Source: Syntrophales bacterium (GTDB taxonomy: Bacteria > Desulfobacterota > Syntrophia > Syntrophales > UBA2210). Taken from it: DNA of 49,413 bases. This document shows, piece after piece, positions 26,018 through 33,026 of the stretch. Both the position numbers and the translations under genes were made by a program. Location of the stretch: contig JALNXD010000021.1 in NCBI GenBank assembly GCA_023230565.1, positions 1 through 49,413 on the forward strand. The letters are read 5' to 3'. The notes under the pieces were generated by a model that did no database searches, was not told the origin of the DNA, and worked only from the letters and a program-made list of their open reading frames with translations. The number at the start of each line of letters is the position of its first letter. Position 1 is the first letter of the stretch.

Positions 26018-26566
26018 CTATAGGTCCATCTTAATCTCTCTGAGACCTTCCTGCATACTTTTTTTTATAAATGAAAGCACTTCCGGATTATTAATTGGGA
26101 CATCTTCCAGTGCTTCTCTTACTTCCTGAGTGTTTAGCTCGTATTTTCCCGTATCCGATTCACAGGAATAAGAAAAATCAACAGTGGGATTTCCGGCTAT
26201 CAGAGTAATTATCGTTTCTACTAAACGTCCAAGAGGTTGGCGATCGATATGGCTCAACTTAAATGTAGCCGTTACACAGGTTCCTTTACCCTTTTCGGAC
26301 TCGATACTGAATTCTCCGCCGGCAGCTTTGGCTGCCTGCTCAATCAAAGGGATGCCTAATCCAATTTTGCGAACAGTTTTGGTTGTAAAGAAAGGGTCGC
26401 GCGCTTTCATTTTTGTTTCTTCATCCATACCTGAACCGTTATCAGCTATTGTCACAGCCAAAGTGTCTCGCATTTTACTCTCATTTACTATGATGCGAAT
26501 ATGCGTCGCACCCGCTCGTGTTGAATTATCAGCAATATCAAGTATGTGCATGGACAATTCTTCCAT
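26018..26566 (-). CDS. HATPase_c-domain protein without dimerisation domain
   Basis: A 182-residue protein in which a GHKL ATPase domain begins almost at the first residue: N box MHILDIADNSTRAGA (about 6-20), G1 DNGSGMD (about 42-48), and G2 KIGLGIPLIEQA (about 66-77). No HisKA or phospho-acceptor segment is present, and the C-terminal 70 residues are of unknown fold. Such proteins are annotated as anti-sigma or ATP-binding regulators and recur beside hydrogenase and NuoEF clusters in anaerobes. The stop lies 3 nt from the start of the next gene upstream, consistent with one operon. Confidence 0.8.
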   Translation of the reverse strand: MEELSMHILDIADNSTRAGATHIRIIVNESKMRDTLAVTIADNGSGMDEETKMKARDPFFTTKTVRKIGLGIPLIEQAAKAAGGEFSIESEKGKGTCVTATFKLSHIDRQPLGRLVETIITLIAGNPTVDFSYSCESDTGKYELNTQEVREALEDVPINNPEVLSFIKKSMQEGLREIKMDL

Positions 26567-26568
26567 GT

Positions 26569-27306
26569 CTACAGGACAATTCTCCGTCCGTTCCTGCTTT
26601 TAAATGCCAATTTCAGTTCTGCAAAAGACGGCTCGCAAAGCTTTGCGATCGTTATTGCTCTCCCAATTTCTGCGATGCCGTGAGCATCTGATGACCGAAT
26701 GATGCATTGGTCTGCAAGTTCCGGAAACTCGGACCGGATTTTGTTTGCATCAGATCTGAAGGATATTTCCAGAGCATCAAAATGTACATCATCCGGCACA
26801 AATCCTAATTGACCCAGCAGACCGAAGCTTTCCCGGTCTACGTGAGCTGCAATTGCGACTCCCTTCAGATTTTGAATGGCTTCCGTTATTTCTCTAAGTG
26901 ATAAGTTCGTTGCGCCTATCAAGAGTTTTTCGTTGAATCCCTCGACTTCATCTTTTTCGTTGACGATTGCCTGACAACCGAAAATCTTCTCATCATTTAC
27001 ACCGGGAAGAAACTTGTAGACGATCTCCTGCATTTCAAACAGGTTTTCCAATTCCTCAAAAAGACCAATTACGTGAACTTCTTCTCTGCTTGTCACCTCT
27101 ATACCGGGCAAAATTGTTAACGGCTTTTTCTTTGCTGCATTTATTACATAACGGACGTTTTCTGAAGCGTTATGATCGCAGATACCTATAATATCGAGCC
27201 CACGCGCAAGAGATCCGGAAACAAGGGCCGAAGGATACATGTCCAGGTCCGCGCAGGGTGACAGGCATGAATGAATGTGTAAATCACACCTGAACTCCTT
27301 GAGCAT
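26569..27306 (-). CDS. PHP-domain metal-dependent phosphoesterase
   Basis: A 245-residue PHP protein. Metal ligands appear in order: DLHIHSCLSP (8-17), CDHN near residue 43, GIEVTSREEVH near 68-78, AAHVDRESFG near 154, and SSDAHGIAEIG near 217. The family hydrolyses phosphate esters, for example histidinol phosphate or nucleotides. The cellular substrate of the copies found in hydrogenase-type clusters is unknown. It starts a transcription unit after the terminator-like hairpin at 27349-27370 and leads into the HATPase and NuoE genes. Confidence 0.85.
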   Translation of the reverse strand: MLKEFRCDLHIHSCLSPCADLDMYPSALVSGSLARGLDIIGICDHNASENVRYVINAAKKKPLTILPGIEVTSREEVHVIGLFEELENLFEMQEIVYKFLPGVNDEKIFGCQAIVNEKDEVEGFNEKLLIGATNLSLREITEAIQNLKGVAIAAHVDRESFGLLGQLGFVPDDVHFDALEISFRSDANKIRSEFPELADQCIIRSSDAHGIAEIGRAITIAKLCEPSFAELKLAFKSRNGRRIVL

Positions 27307-27348
27307 AAACGATCATCCTATCTGTACGCATGCGTCGTCGAGAATGCG

Positions 27349-27370
27349 AAAAAAAAGCCCTTGTAAGGGC
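27349..27370 (-). terminator. Terminator-like hairpin inside the regulatory cassette
   Basis: On the minus strand GCCCTT and AAGGGC form a short stem (27370-27357) followed by eight T (27356-27349). It lies directly after the DRTGG gene stop at 27373 and before the PHP gene. It would stop or attenuate transcription between the sensor trio and the electron-transfer genes. Confidence 0.65.
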
Positions 27371-27372
27371 GT

Positions 27373-27711
27373 TTATTGCGTGTTCATCAAGCTATAAATC
27401 ATTCCCGCGACTGCAAATGAGGAAAGACCCGTAGTAAATACGGGAATTCCTTCCCGATCAGCCTTATTGAGGGTATCTGCACCCGGTTCTGCTCCAAGCG
27501 CAAGTATGATCCCGGCATGTTCCCGGAGAGCGGCAACCGCAACAATGTTTTGGTGAGACTGGCGAGTGATCCAGACATCCCCTTGCTTGCTGTTCGCTAT
27601 GACATCACTGAGAAGATCGCCTACATACCCTCCCTGCACTTCTCGCGCGAGCCGATTTTCGCAGCAGGCTGTTCTGAGCTCAAGTTTGTCAACCAGAAAA
27701 GCCAGATTCAT
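27373..27711 (-). CDS. DRTGG-domain protein (downstream copy)
   Basis: A 112-residue protein with the DRTGG fold pattern: a conserved early segment GYVGDLLSDVIANSKQGDVWIT (described by its ends GYVGDLLSD and GDVWIT, about 28-49), a middle AGIILALGAEP strand, and a final IPVFTTGLSSFAVAGMI. DRTGG domains bind unknown ligands and occur next to CBS, HPr kinase or phosphotransacetylase domains. Its ATG overlaps the RsbW-like gene stop by 4 nt, so the two are coupled. It is a distant paralogue of the gene at 28145-28537. Confidence 0.8.
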   Translation of the reverse strand: MNLAFLVDKLELRTACCENRLAREVQGGYVGDLLSDVIANSKQGDVWITRQSHQNIVAVAALREHAGIILALGAEPGADTLNKADREGIPVFTTGLSSFAVAGMIYSLMNTQ

Positions 27712-28145
27712 GATTCTCTCTCCATTCTATTAATGATAATAGAAAGGTGCGTACCTTTATTCACTTCTGAAAATATCTGCAATTCATCGGAGCAGTTCTT
27801 AATATTCAGCAATCCCATTCCTGCGCCAAAACCCATTTCCCTGATTCGATCAGTTGCTGTAGAATAGCCTTCTTGCATGGCAAGTTCGATATCTTCAATC
27901 CCAGGCCCGACATCATCTACGGATATCAATATCTTATCGCCTGTTACAGAGAGATTGATAACTCCTTGATCAGCGTACGATATAATATTGAGCTCCGACT
28001 CATACACGACAATGGCTGTTCTTCTTAAAATTTCGTCGGATATTTTAAGATTTTTAAGTATTTTTTTTATTTCAATGGATGCCTTTCCCGCATTTTCAAA
28101 ATTACCGCCTTCTATCGAGAAGCTGCTTTGATATGCCCAATCCAT
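27708..28145 (-). CDS. RsbW/SpoIIAB-like anti-sigma ATPase
   Basis: A 145-residue GHKL ATPase. The N box is VVYESELNIISYADQG (about 47-62), G1 is VDDVGPGIED (about 76-85), and a glycine-rich lid GFGAGMGLLNIKN spans about 105-117. This is the size and layout of anti-sigma factor kinases that phosphorylate a STAS-domain antagonist, but no antagonist or sigma factor gene is seen nearby. It is bracketed by two DRTGG genes and overlaps both (1 bp and 4 bp). Confidence 0.83.
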   Translation of the reverse strand: MDWAYQSSFSIEGGNFENAGKASIEIKKILKNLKISDEILRRTAIVVYESELNIISYADQGVINLSVTGDKILISVDDVGPGIEDIELAMQEGYSTATDRIREMGFGAGMGLLNIKNCSDELQIFSEVNKGTHLSIIINRMERES

Positions 28146-28537
28146 TATTGCCTGCAGTTAAATTTTTCAATTTTTTCCACACAGCCGACGATTCCGTGTG
28201 CATAGAGACGGCCGGATGTTTCAAAGAGTATGTATCTGGTTGAAAGAACAGGAATATCAAGTTCCCTTGCAAGCTCCAACGTCTCTCTCCCGGGTATTTT
28301 CCCTCTGACAATTAAAAGCCCGACGGCATCAAGTATGCTTGCAGTTCTAACGACTTGATGGATTGTCAGTCCTGTAATTATCAGGCTTCCTGGTTTTGCA
28401 AAGGCCAGGACGTCACTCATAAGATCTGCACTGAACGCTGTTTTTACAACTGTATCAAGGCGATCTTCGCCAACCAGAACTTTTGCATCCAGAATTTTAA
28501 CAATATCACGAAGATTCACCTTGACCATCTCCTGCAC
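28145..28537 (-). CDS. DRTGG-domain protein (first gene of cassette)
   Basis: A 130-residue DRTGG protein. It has an N-terminal segment VNLRDIVKILDAKVLVGED (6-24), the central FSADLMSDVLAFAKPGSLIITG (ends FSADLMSD and LIITG), and the terminal IPVLSTRYILFETSGRLY (about 96-113). It is probably the ligand-sensing partner of the RsbW-like ATPase, whose ATG overlaps its stop (TAATG). It is the promoter-proximal gene of the cassette, divergent from the TetR-family gene. Confidence 0.82.
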   Translation of the reverse strand: MQEMVKVNLRDIVKILDAKVLVGEDRLDTVVKTAFSADLMSDVLAFAKPGSLIITGLTIHQVVRTASILDAVGLLIVRGKIPGRETLELARELDIPVLSTRYILFETSGRLYAHGIVGCVEKIEKFNCRQ

Positions 28538-28732
28538 TGATAAGGCGAATAACGCAGCAACCGTGATATTGCCTTGATACCGCCCGATGATATCTTAATA
28601 TATGCTGTAATAACCACAAAACTAAAGCGGATACTTGCTACCACATGGGGCATCCTATGTCAATCGTTTTCATCCATTGGAGAACGGTAATAGTGCTGTG
28701 ATAAATAAATCTTAGCCCGGTTGTTTTTTTTC

Positions 28733-28761
28733 TTGACATTGATTTTGTTCTTGCTTAAAAG
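28733..28761 (+). promoter_or_regulatory. Predicted sigma-70 promoter of the TetR-acyl-CoA dehydrogenase operon
   Basis: A perfect -35 TTGACA (28733-28738), a 17-bp spacer and -10 TAAAAG (28756-28761, four of six) precede the TetR-family gene. The 13-bp palindrome at 28767-28779 would cover the start of transcription. The rest of the 308-bp gap between 28538 and 28845 shows no gene. Confidence 0.55.
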
Positions 28762-28766
28762 TTGTG

Positions 28767-28779
28767 TGACCAATGGTCA
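28767..28779. promoter_or_regulatory. Candidate TetR-family operator
   Basis: TGACC, AAT, GGTCA form a perfect palindrome directly downstream of the predicted -10 box and 67 bp before the regulator ATG. The placement suits autorepression by the regulator at 28846, as is common for TetR-type regulators of fatty acid breakdown. Confidence 0.6.
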
Positions 28780-28845
28780 TAATCTGACCTTAATTCACCA
28801 CATGTCCGCAGGGGGGCATTTTTCTTAAAACTAAAAGGAAAAGAA

Positions 28846-29505
28846 ATGGTCGGTCCCGAGAAACGCAGAAAACGAGAAAAAGAGCAGAGAAAGAAGGCGA
28901 TTCTCAAAGCTGCCAAAAAACTCTTTGTGGAACACGGGTTTAAACCGGTTACTGTCGCCAGTATCGCGAAAAAAGCAGAATTAAGTAAGGGTGCGATTTA
29001 TCTTTACTTTAGAAGCAAGGAAGAAATATACGCACAAATACTTCTGCAAGATATTGAATCATTTCATAAAAAAATATCCCTTATATTCCAGAGCAATCAA
29101 GTTGCCTCTAATGTATTGTTCGATTTTGCCGATGCCTATATCGATATATTTTTAAATCAAAGGGAACAATTCAGAATATTGATGAATTTCATGCTTAATG
29201 CGGATAATCTCGCCATATCCGAGAGGATACGAAAACAGATAATTCGCGAAATGAACAGGACAATTTCGATTATTGAGCGAATACTCCTCTTCGGGGTTGA
29301 GACAGAGGAACTTTCACTTCCAAAATCCGATATAAGGAAAATGAGAAACGTCCTGTGGGGACTTTTAAACGGAGTAATATCGCTCCATCTTTTTGTCGGT
29401 AACGAATCGATGAGAGAACAGAGAATACGATCCAATATAAAGGAAGGTATTCAAATAATAATTCAAGGTCTGAAAACTACGAGACAGGAGGTAATCAATG
29501 AGTAA
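28846..29505 (+). CDS. TetR/AcrR-family transcriptional regulator
   Basis: A 219-residue regulator. The N-terminal helix-turn-helix spans about 34-55 (VASIAKKAELSKGAIYLYF). It is followed by SKEEIYAQIL and a helical ligand-binding and dimerisation domain. AAGGA precedes the ATG. The last codons overlap the acyl-CoA dehydrogenase start by 8 bp, so regulator and enzyme are translationally coupled. By analogy with FadR-type TetR proteins it may repress this operon and release DNA on binding an acyl-CoA; that ligand is inferred. Confidence 0.92.
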   Translation: MVGPEKRRKREKEQRKKAILKAAKKLFVEHGFKPVTVASIAKKAELSKGAIYLYFRSKEEIYAQILLQDIESFHKKISLIFQSNQVASNVLFDFADAYIDIFLNQREQFRILMNFMLNADNLAISERIRKQIIREMNRTISIIERILLFGVETEELSLPKSDIRKMRNVLWGLLNGVISLHLFVGNESMREQRIRSNIKEGIQIIIQGLKTTRQEVINE

Positions 29506-31360
29506 TTTGCTTGTTAATACAAGGGATCAAAAATTTCTGATTTATGAGCAAATCGGGATCGAGAAGCTTTTTGCCTTTGACCGGTTCGCCGACTATTCAC
29601 AAGACGTTGTTGACATGGTTCTTTCAGAAGCTGAGAAAATGGCGGTGGAAGTCATTGCACCAACTTTGGAAGAAGGTGATAAAGAGGGTGCTCAATTCAA
29701 AGACGGCAAAGCGTATGCCCCATCATGCTACCAGGAACCTTTTAAAAAATATTGTGAAGCCGGCTGGCTCTGCGCATCGGAAGAACCTGAGGTAGGCGGA
29801 CAGAACCTTCCGGTAATGTTGCGAACCGCCGTAGGTGAGTTGTTTGCTGCCGCAAATATGTCTTTCACAATGTATCCCGGACTTACACATGGTGCTGCAA
29901 ATCTTGTAAAAGTTCATGGAACTGAAGAACAGAAAAATAAGTACATGTACAAGATGTTTGCGGGAGAGTGGGGCGGCACAATGTGCCTGACGGAACCCGG
30001 CGCAGGGAGTGATGTCGGTGCCCTGAGAACATCCGCAAAACGGCTTCCGGACGGGCGTTTCAGCATCACAGGTACAAAATGTTTCATTTCATCTGGCGAT
30101 CATGATCTGACAGAAAATATCGTTCATCCGGTATTGGCGAGAATTGAAGGCGATCCTCCCGGGACAAAAGGCATTTCTATTTTTGTCGTTCCCAAGATCC
30201 GTGTAAACGATGATGGAAGTCTCGGTGAACCGAATGACGTCGTAACCGGAAATATTGAACATAAAATGGGAATCAAAGGCTCCGCAACGGCCACTCTTAA
30301 CTTCGGAGAAAACGGAAATTGTATAGGAGAACTATTGGGTGGCGAGCGGGAAGGTATGAAGATAATGTTTCAGATGATGAATGAAGCCAGACTTGATGTA
30401 GGACTCCAGGGTCAGGCTGTTGCCTCTGCGGCCTTCGAACATGCTGTCGCGTATTCAAAAGAGAGAATACAGAGCAAGTCGGCATTGGCAGGGAAAGATC
30501 CAAATGCCGAGGCCCTCCCTATTATCAATCATCCTCCGGTAAGGCGTATGTTGATGTGGATGAAAGCGTATCTTGAAGGTATACGAGCGCTTAATTATTT
30601 CACCGGGTTTTCAATTGATGTATCTCATGCGTCTTCATCGGAAGAAGAGCGAAATAAATATGGAGGATATGTGGAAATAATGACCCCGATTTGCAAGGCG
30701 TTCTCTTCGGATAGAGGGGTCGAAATATGTTCCAAGGCAATGGACGTCTATGGCGGCTACGGATTTTGCCAGGAATATCCTGTTGAGCAGTATATGAGAG
30801 ATTGTAAAATTACTCAGATTTATGAGGGGACTAATCAAATTCAGGCTCTTGATTTAATAGGAAGAAAGCTCGGGCAGAACGGAGGGATGAATATCATGTC
30901 CCTCTTTGAAGAAATATCTGCGACGATTTCCAGAGTGAAGGAAAGAGAGAATTTACGTTCTTATGCAGCAAAGCTTGAAGAGGCGTATAATTCCGTTGCT
31001 GAGCTTCCTATGAAATTTATAGAATTTTTCAAATCTGGAAAACCTGCCGCTACGATTCAGAATGCCGAACCGTTCCTGGCGGTAATGGGAGATCTGTTAT
31101 GCGGGTGGCTCTTGCTCCAGGGCGCCGATATTGCACTTGAAAAGCTTGATGCTATTTACAAGGAAGCGGGCGCTGACACAGTGGAAAAACAGAAGGCGCT
31201 TGCTGAAAATAACACCGAAGCAGCTTTCTATGAAGGGAAAATAGCCTCAGCTAAATTTTTTGCCTCTGAAATTCTTCCCACTGTAAGAACCAGATGCGAA
31301 ATCGTAAAGGCAGGCGAAATAATTCCCGTAGAGATTGCAGAGGTTTCTTTCGCATATTGA
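29498..31360 (+). CDS. Acyl-CoA dehydrogenase, large FadE5/DmdC-like type
   Basis: A 620-residue acyl-CoA dehydrogenase, about 230 residues longer than the classic type because of a C-terminal helical domain (about 480-620). The core shows the FAD/substrate segment CLTEPGAGSDVGALRT (about 163-178), TGTKCFISSGDHDL (about 191-204) and the base region QIYEGTNQIQALDL near residue 442, with Glu in the canonical position. It oxidises acyl-CoA to trans-2-enoyl-CoA and needs an electron-transfer flavoprotein that is not in the window. It shares the start MSNLLVNTRDQKF with the copy at 33027. GAGG lies before the ATG. Confidence 0.95.
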   Translation: MSNLLVNTRDQKFLIYEQIGIEKLFAFDRFADYSQDVVDMVLSEAEKMAVEVIAPTLEEGDKEGAQFKDGKAYAPSCYQEPFKKYCEAGWLCASEEPEVGGQNLPVMLRTAVGELFAAANMSFTMYPGLTHGAANLVKVHGTEEQKNKYMYKMFAGEWGGTMCLTEPGAGSDVGALRTSAKRLPDGRFSITGTKCFISSGDHDLTENIVHPVLARIEGDPPGTKGISIFVVPKIRVNDDGSLGEPNDVVTGNIEHKMGIKGSATATLNFGENGNCIGELLGGEREGMKIMFQMMNEARLDVGLQGQAVASAAFEHAVAYSKERIQSKSALAGKDPNAEALPIINHPPVRRMLMWMKAYLEGIRALNYFTGFSIDVSHASSSEEERNKYGGYVEIMTPICKAFSSDRGVEICSKAMDVYGGYGFCQEYPVEQYMRDCKITQIYEGTNQIQALDLIGRKLGQNGGMNIMSLFEEISATISRVKERENLRSYAAKLEEAYNSVAELPMKFIEFFKSGKPAATIQNAEPFLAVMGDLLCGWLLLQGADIALEKLDAIYKEAGADTVEKQKALAENNTEAAFYEGKIASAKFFASEILPTVRTRCEIVKAGEIIPVEIAEVSFAY

Positions 31361-31520
31361 TAGTTAGGCACTCGTTGACTCTGGAGCTTTTTACAATACG
31401 GTCTCATACGGGACGCTTTCAGTGCTTTTTGAAAAACTATCTATTTATTGTATAAAGAGGGAGAAGGAATTAATGTCCTGATTCCGAAATTACTGTAAAC
31501 AAAAAAATGGAGGATCTGAA

Positions 31521-32696
31521 ATGAGAGAATGCGTACTTGTGGATGGTGTCAGAAGCGCCAATGCACGGGCTCACAAAGAGAAGGGCTGGTTTAGAAATGT
31601 ACGGCCTGAGATTGTAATGATGAAGGTATACGATGAATTATTTAAAAGAAACCCCAAAGTTAAGCCGGAAGATATAGAGGCGGTTTTTTGCGGAACGGCG
31701 AATCAGACGGGCATGCAGAACGATATCGCAAGAATTGCATGGCTTGCAGGCGGATATCCCGAAGAGGTCGCGACAAACGGTATTCAACAGCAGTGCTGTT
31801 CAGGAATGGCTGCGACAGAGCATGCAGCCCACGCAATAATGTGCGGAGATGGCGATATCTACATTGCATCGGGTGTTGAAGACATGCAAAAGGTTCCCAT
31901 GATGTTCGGAATGGATATCGGTCCCAAAATTCTTGAACGATATAGTATGGAAGAAATACCGATGGGTGCAACTGCCGAAAAAGTAGCAGATCTCTGGAAA
32001 GTGGACCGCAAGGATATGGAAACAATGGCCTACTGGAGCAATAAAAAGGCTGCTGAGGCACGTGACGCGGGGAAATTTAAAGATGAAATCGTACCCATAG
32101 AAGGCGAGAAGGAAGATGGCACAAAATTTATGGTGGAAAGCGATCAGTGGATTCGCGATGATGTGTCAATGGAACAGATGGCAACGATGAAGTCGCCCTT
32201 CAAGGAAGGTGGCGTAGTTACGGCGGCTGTTTCTTCTCCGCTTACGGCCGGTGCATGCGCATTGCTTCTCATGAGCAGAGAGAAGGCCGATGAACTGGGA
32301 CTCGATTATCATATTAAATTTATCGGTGGCGCCATGGCAGGTTGTGATCCAACCGTTATGGGAGTCGGTCCCATTTATGCCGCGCAGAAGCTTCTTAAAC
32401 GATATGGCCTTACTGCAAAAGACATCGGCGTGTGGGAGCTGAACGAGGCTTTTGGAAGCCAGTCTCTTGCGGTAATTCGCGAACTGGGCATTGCTCAAAA
32501 CGCACCATTTAATAATGTAAACGTATGGGGCGGTGCACTGGCCCTGGGCCATCCCCTGGGAGAATCAGGAGCAAGAATTATTGTGACTCTCAACAGCATT
32601 ATGAAAACGGATTTCAAAGATGCAAAGTATGGCGTCGCCATGCTTTGTGGTGGATTCGGTAATGCAAATGCATCCTTATGGGAGAAAGTTGATTAA
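31521..32696 (+). CDS. Thiolase (acetyl-CoA C-acyltransferase)
   Basis: A 391-residue thiolase. The acyl-binding cysteine lies in QQCCSGMAA; alignment by eye places it at Cys92, with Cys93 where most thiolases have Ser. The other active-site elements are NEAFGSQSLA (about 311), GGALALGHPLGESGAR (about 338-353) with His, and CGGFGNANA (about 379) with the second Cys. It cleaves 3-ketoacyl-CoA in beta-oxidation, or condenses two acyl-CoA in the reverse direction. GGAGG precedes the ATG. It lies between two paralogous acyl-CoA dehydrogenases, without hydratase or 3-hydroxyacyl-CoA dehydrogenase genes nearby. Confidence 0.95.
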   Translation: MRECVLVDGVRSANARAHKEKGWFRNVRPEIVMMKVYDELFKRNPKVKPEDIEAVFCGTANQTGMQNDIARIAWLAGGYPEEVATNGIQQQCCSGMAATEHAAHAIMCGDGDIYIASGVEDMQKVPMMFGMDIGPKILERYSMEEIPMGATAEKVADLWKVDRKDMETMAYWSNKKAAEARDAGKFKDEIVPIEGEKEDGTKFMVESDQWIRDDVSMEQMATMKSPFKEGGVVTAAVSSPLTAGACALLLMSREKADELGLDYHIKFIGGAMAGCDPTVMGVGPIYAAQKLLKRYGLTAKDIGVWELNEAFGSQSLAVIRELGIAQNAPFNNVNVWGGALALGHPLGESGARIIVTLNSIMKTDFKDAKYGVAMLCGGFGNANASLWEKVD

Positions 32697-33026
32697 TTAC
32701 TTTAATTAATGTCTGATTGATGAAGGGGGGTGCGCGCACTCCCCCTTCACTTGAATGCACAAACTGACAGCACCTTCCGTTCTTAAAGCAAAAGAAATGA
32801 AGATAATGATTCCCTGACTTCCAGAAGGGAATTTCGGACCGGCCACAGATATAAAGACTGCTTACTTCTCACTGATTTATGCAAATAGCTGGAGGTATGT
32901 TTTGGACATACCAAAAAGAAAGCTGGTTGGCAGCGGTAAAATGGGGCCACCATGTATTTTCCAAGGGAAATATGTGGCACGTGCTATGTTAATTGAGACA
33001 GGGTTTGCAAACAAGAGGAGGTAGGA
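32697..33026. other. Intergenic region between thiolase and second acyl-CoA dehydrogenase
   Basis: It holds a GC-rich hairpin after the thiolase (32721-32749) and a 10-bp palindrome GTTTGCAAAC at 33003-33012 just before the strong ribosome-binding site of the next gene. No convincing promoter or open frame is seen. Confidence 0.4.
32721..32749 (+). terminator. GC-rich hairpin after thiolase
   Basis: TGAAGGGGG (32721-32729) pairs with CCCCCTTCA (32741-32749), and the inner GTGCGCGCAC is itself a palindrome. There is no T-run, so it may be an mRNA-stabilising hairpin or a factor-dependent terminator rather than a simple one. Confidence 0.5.
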
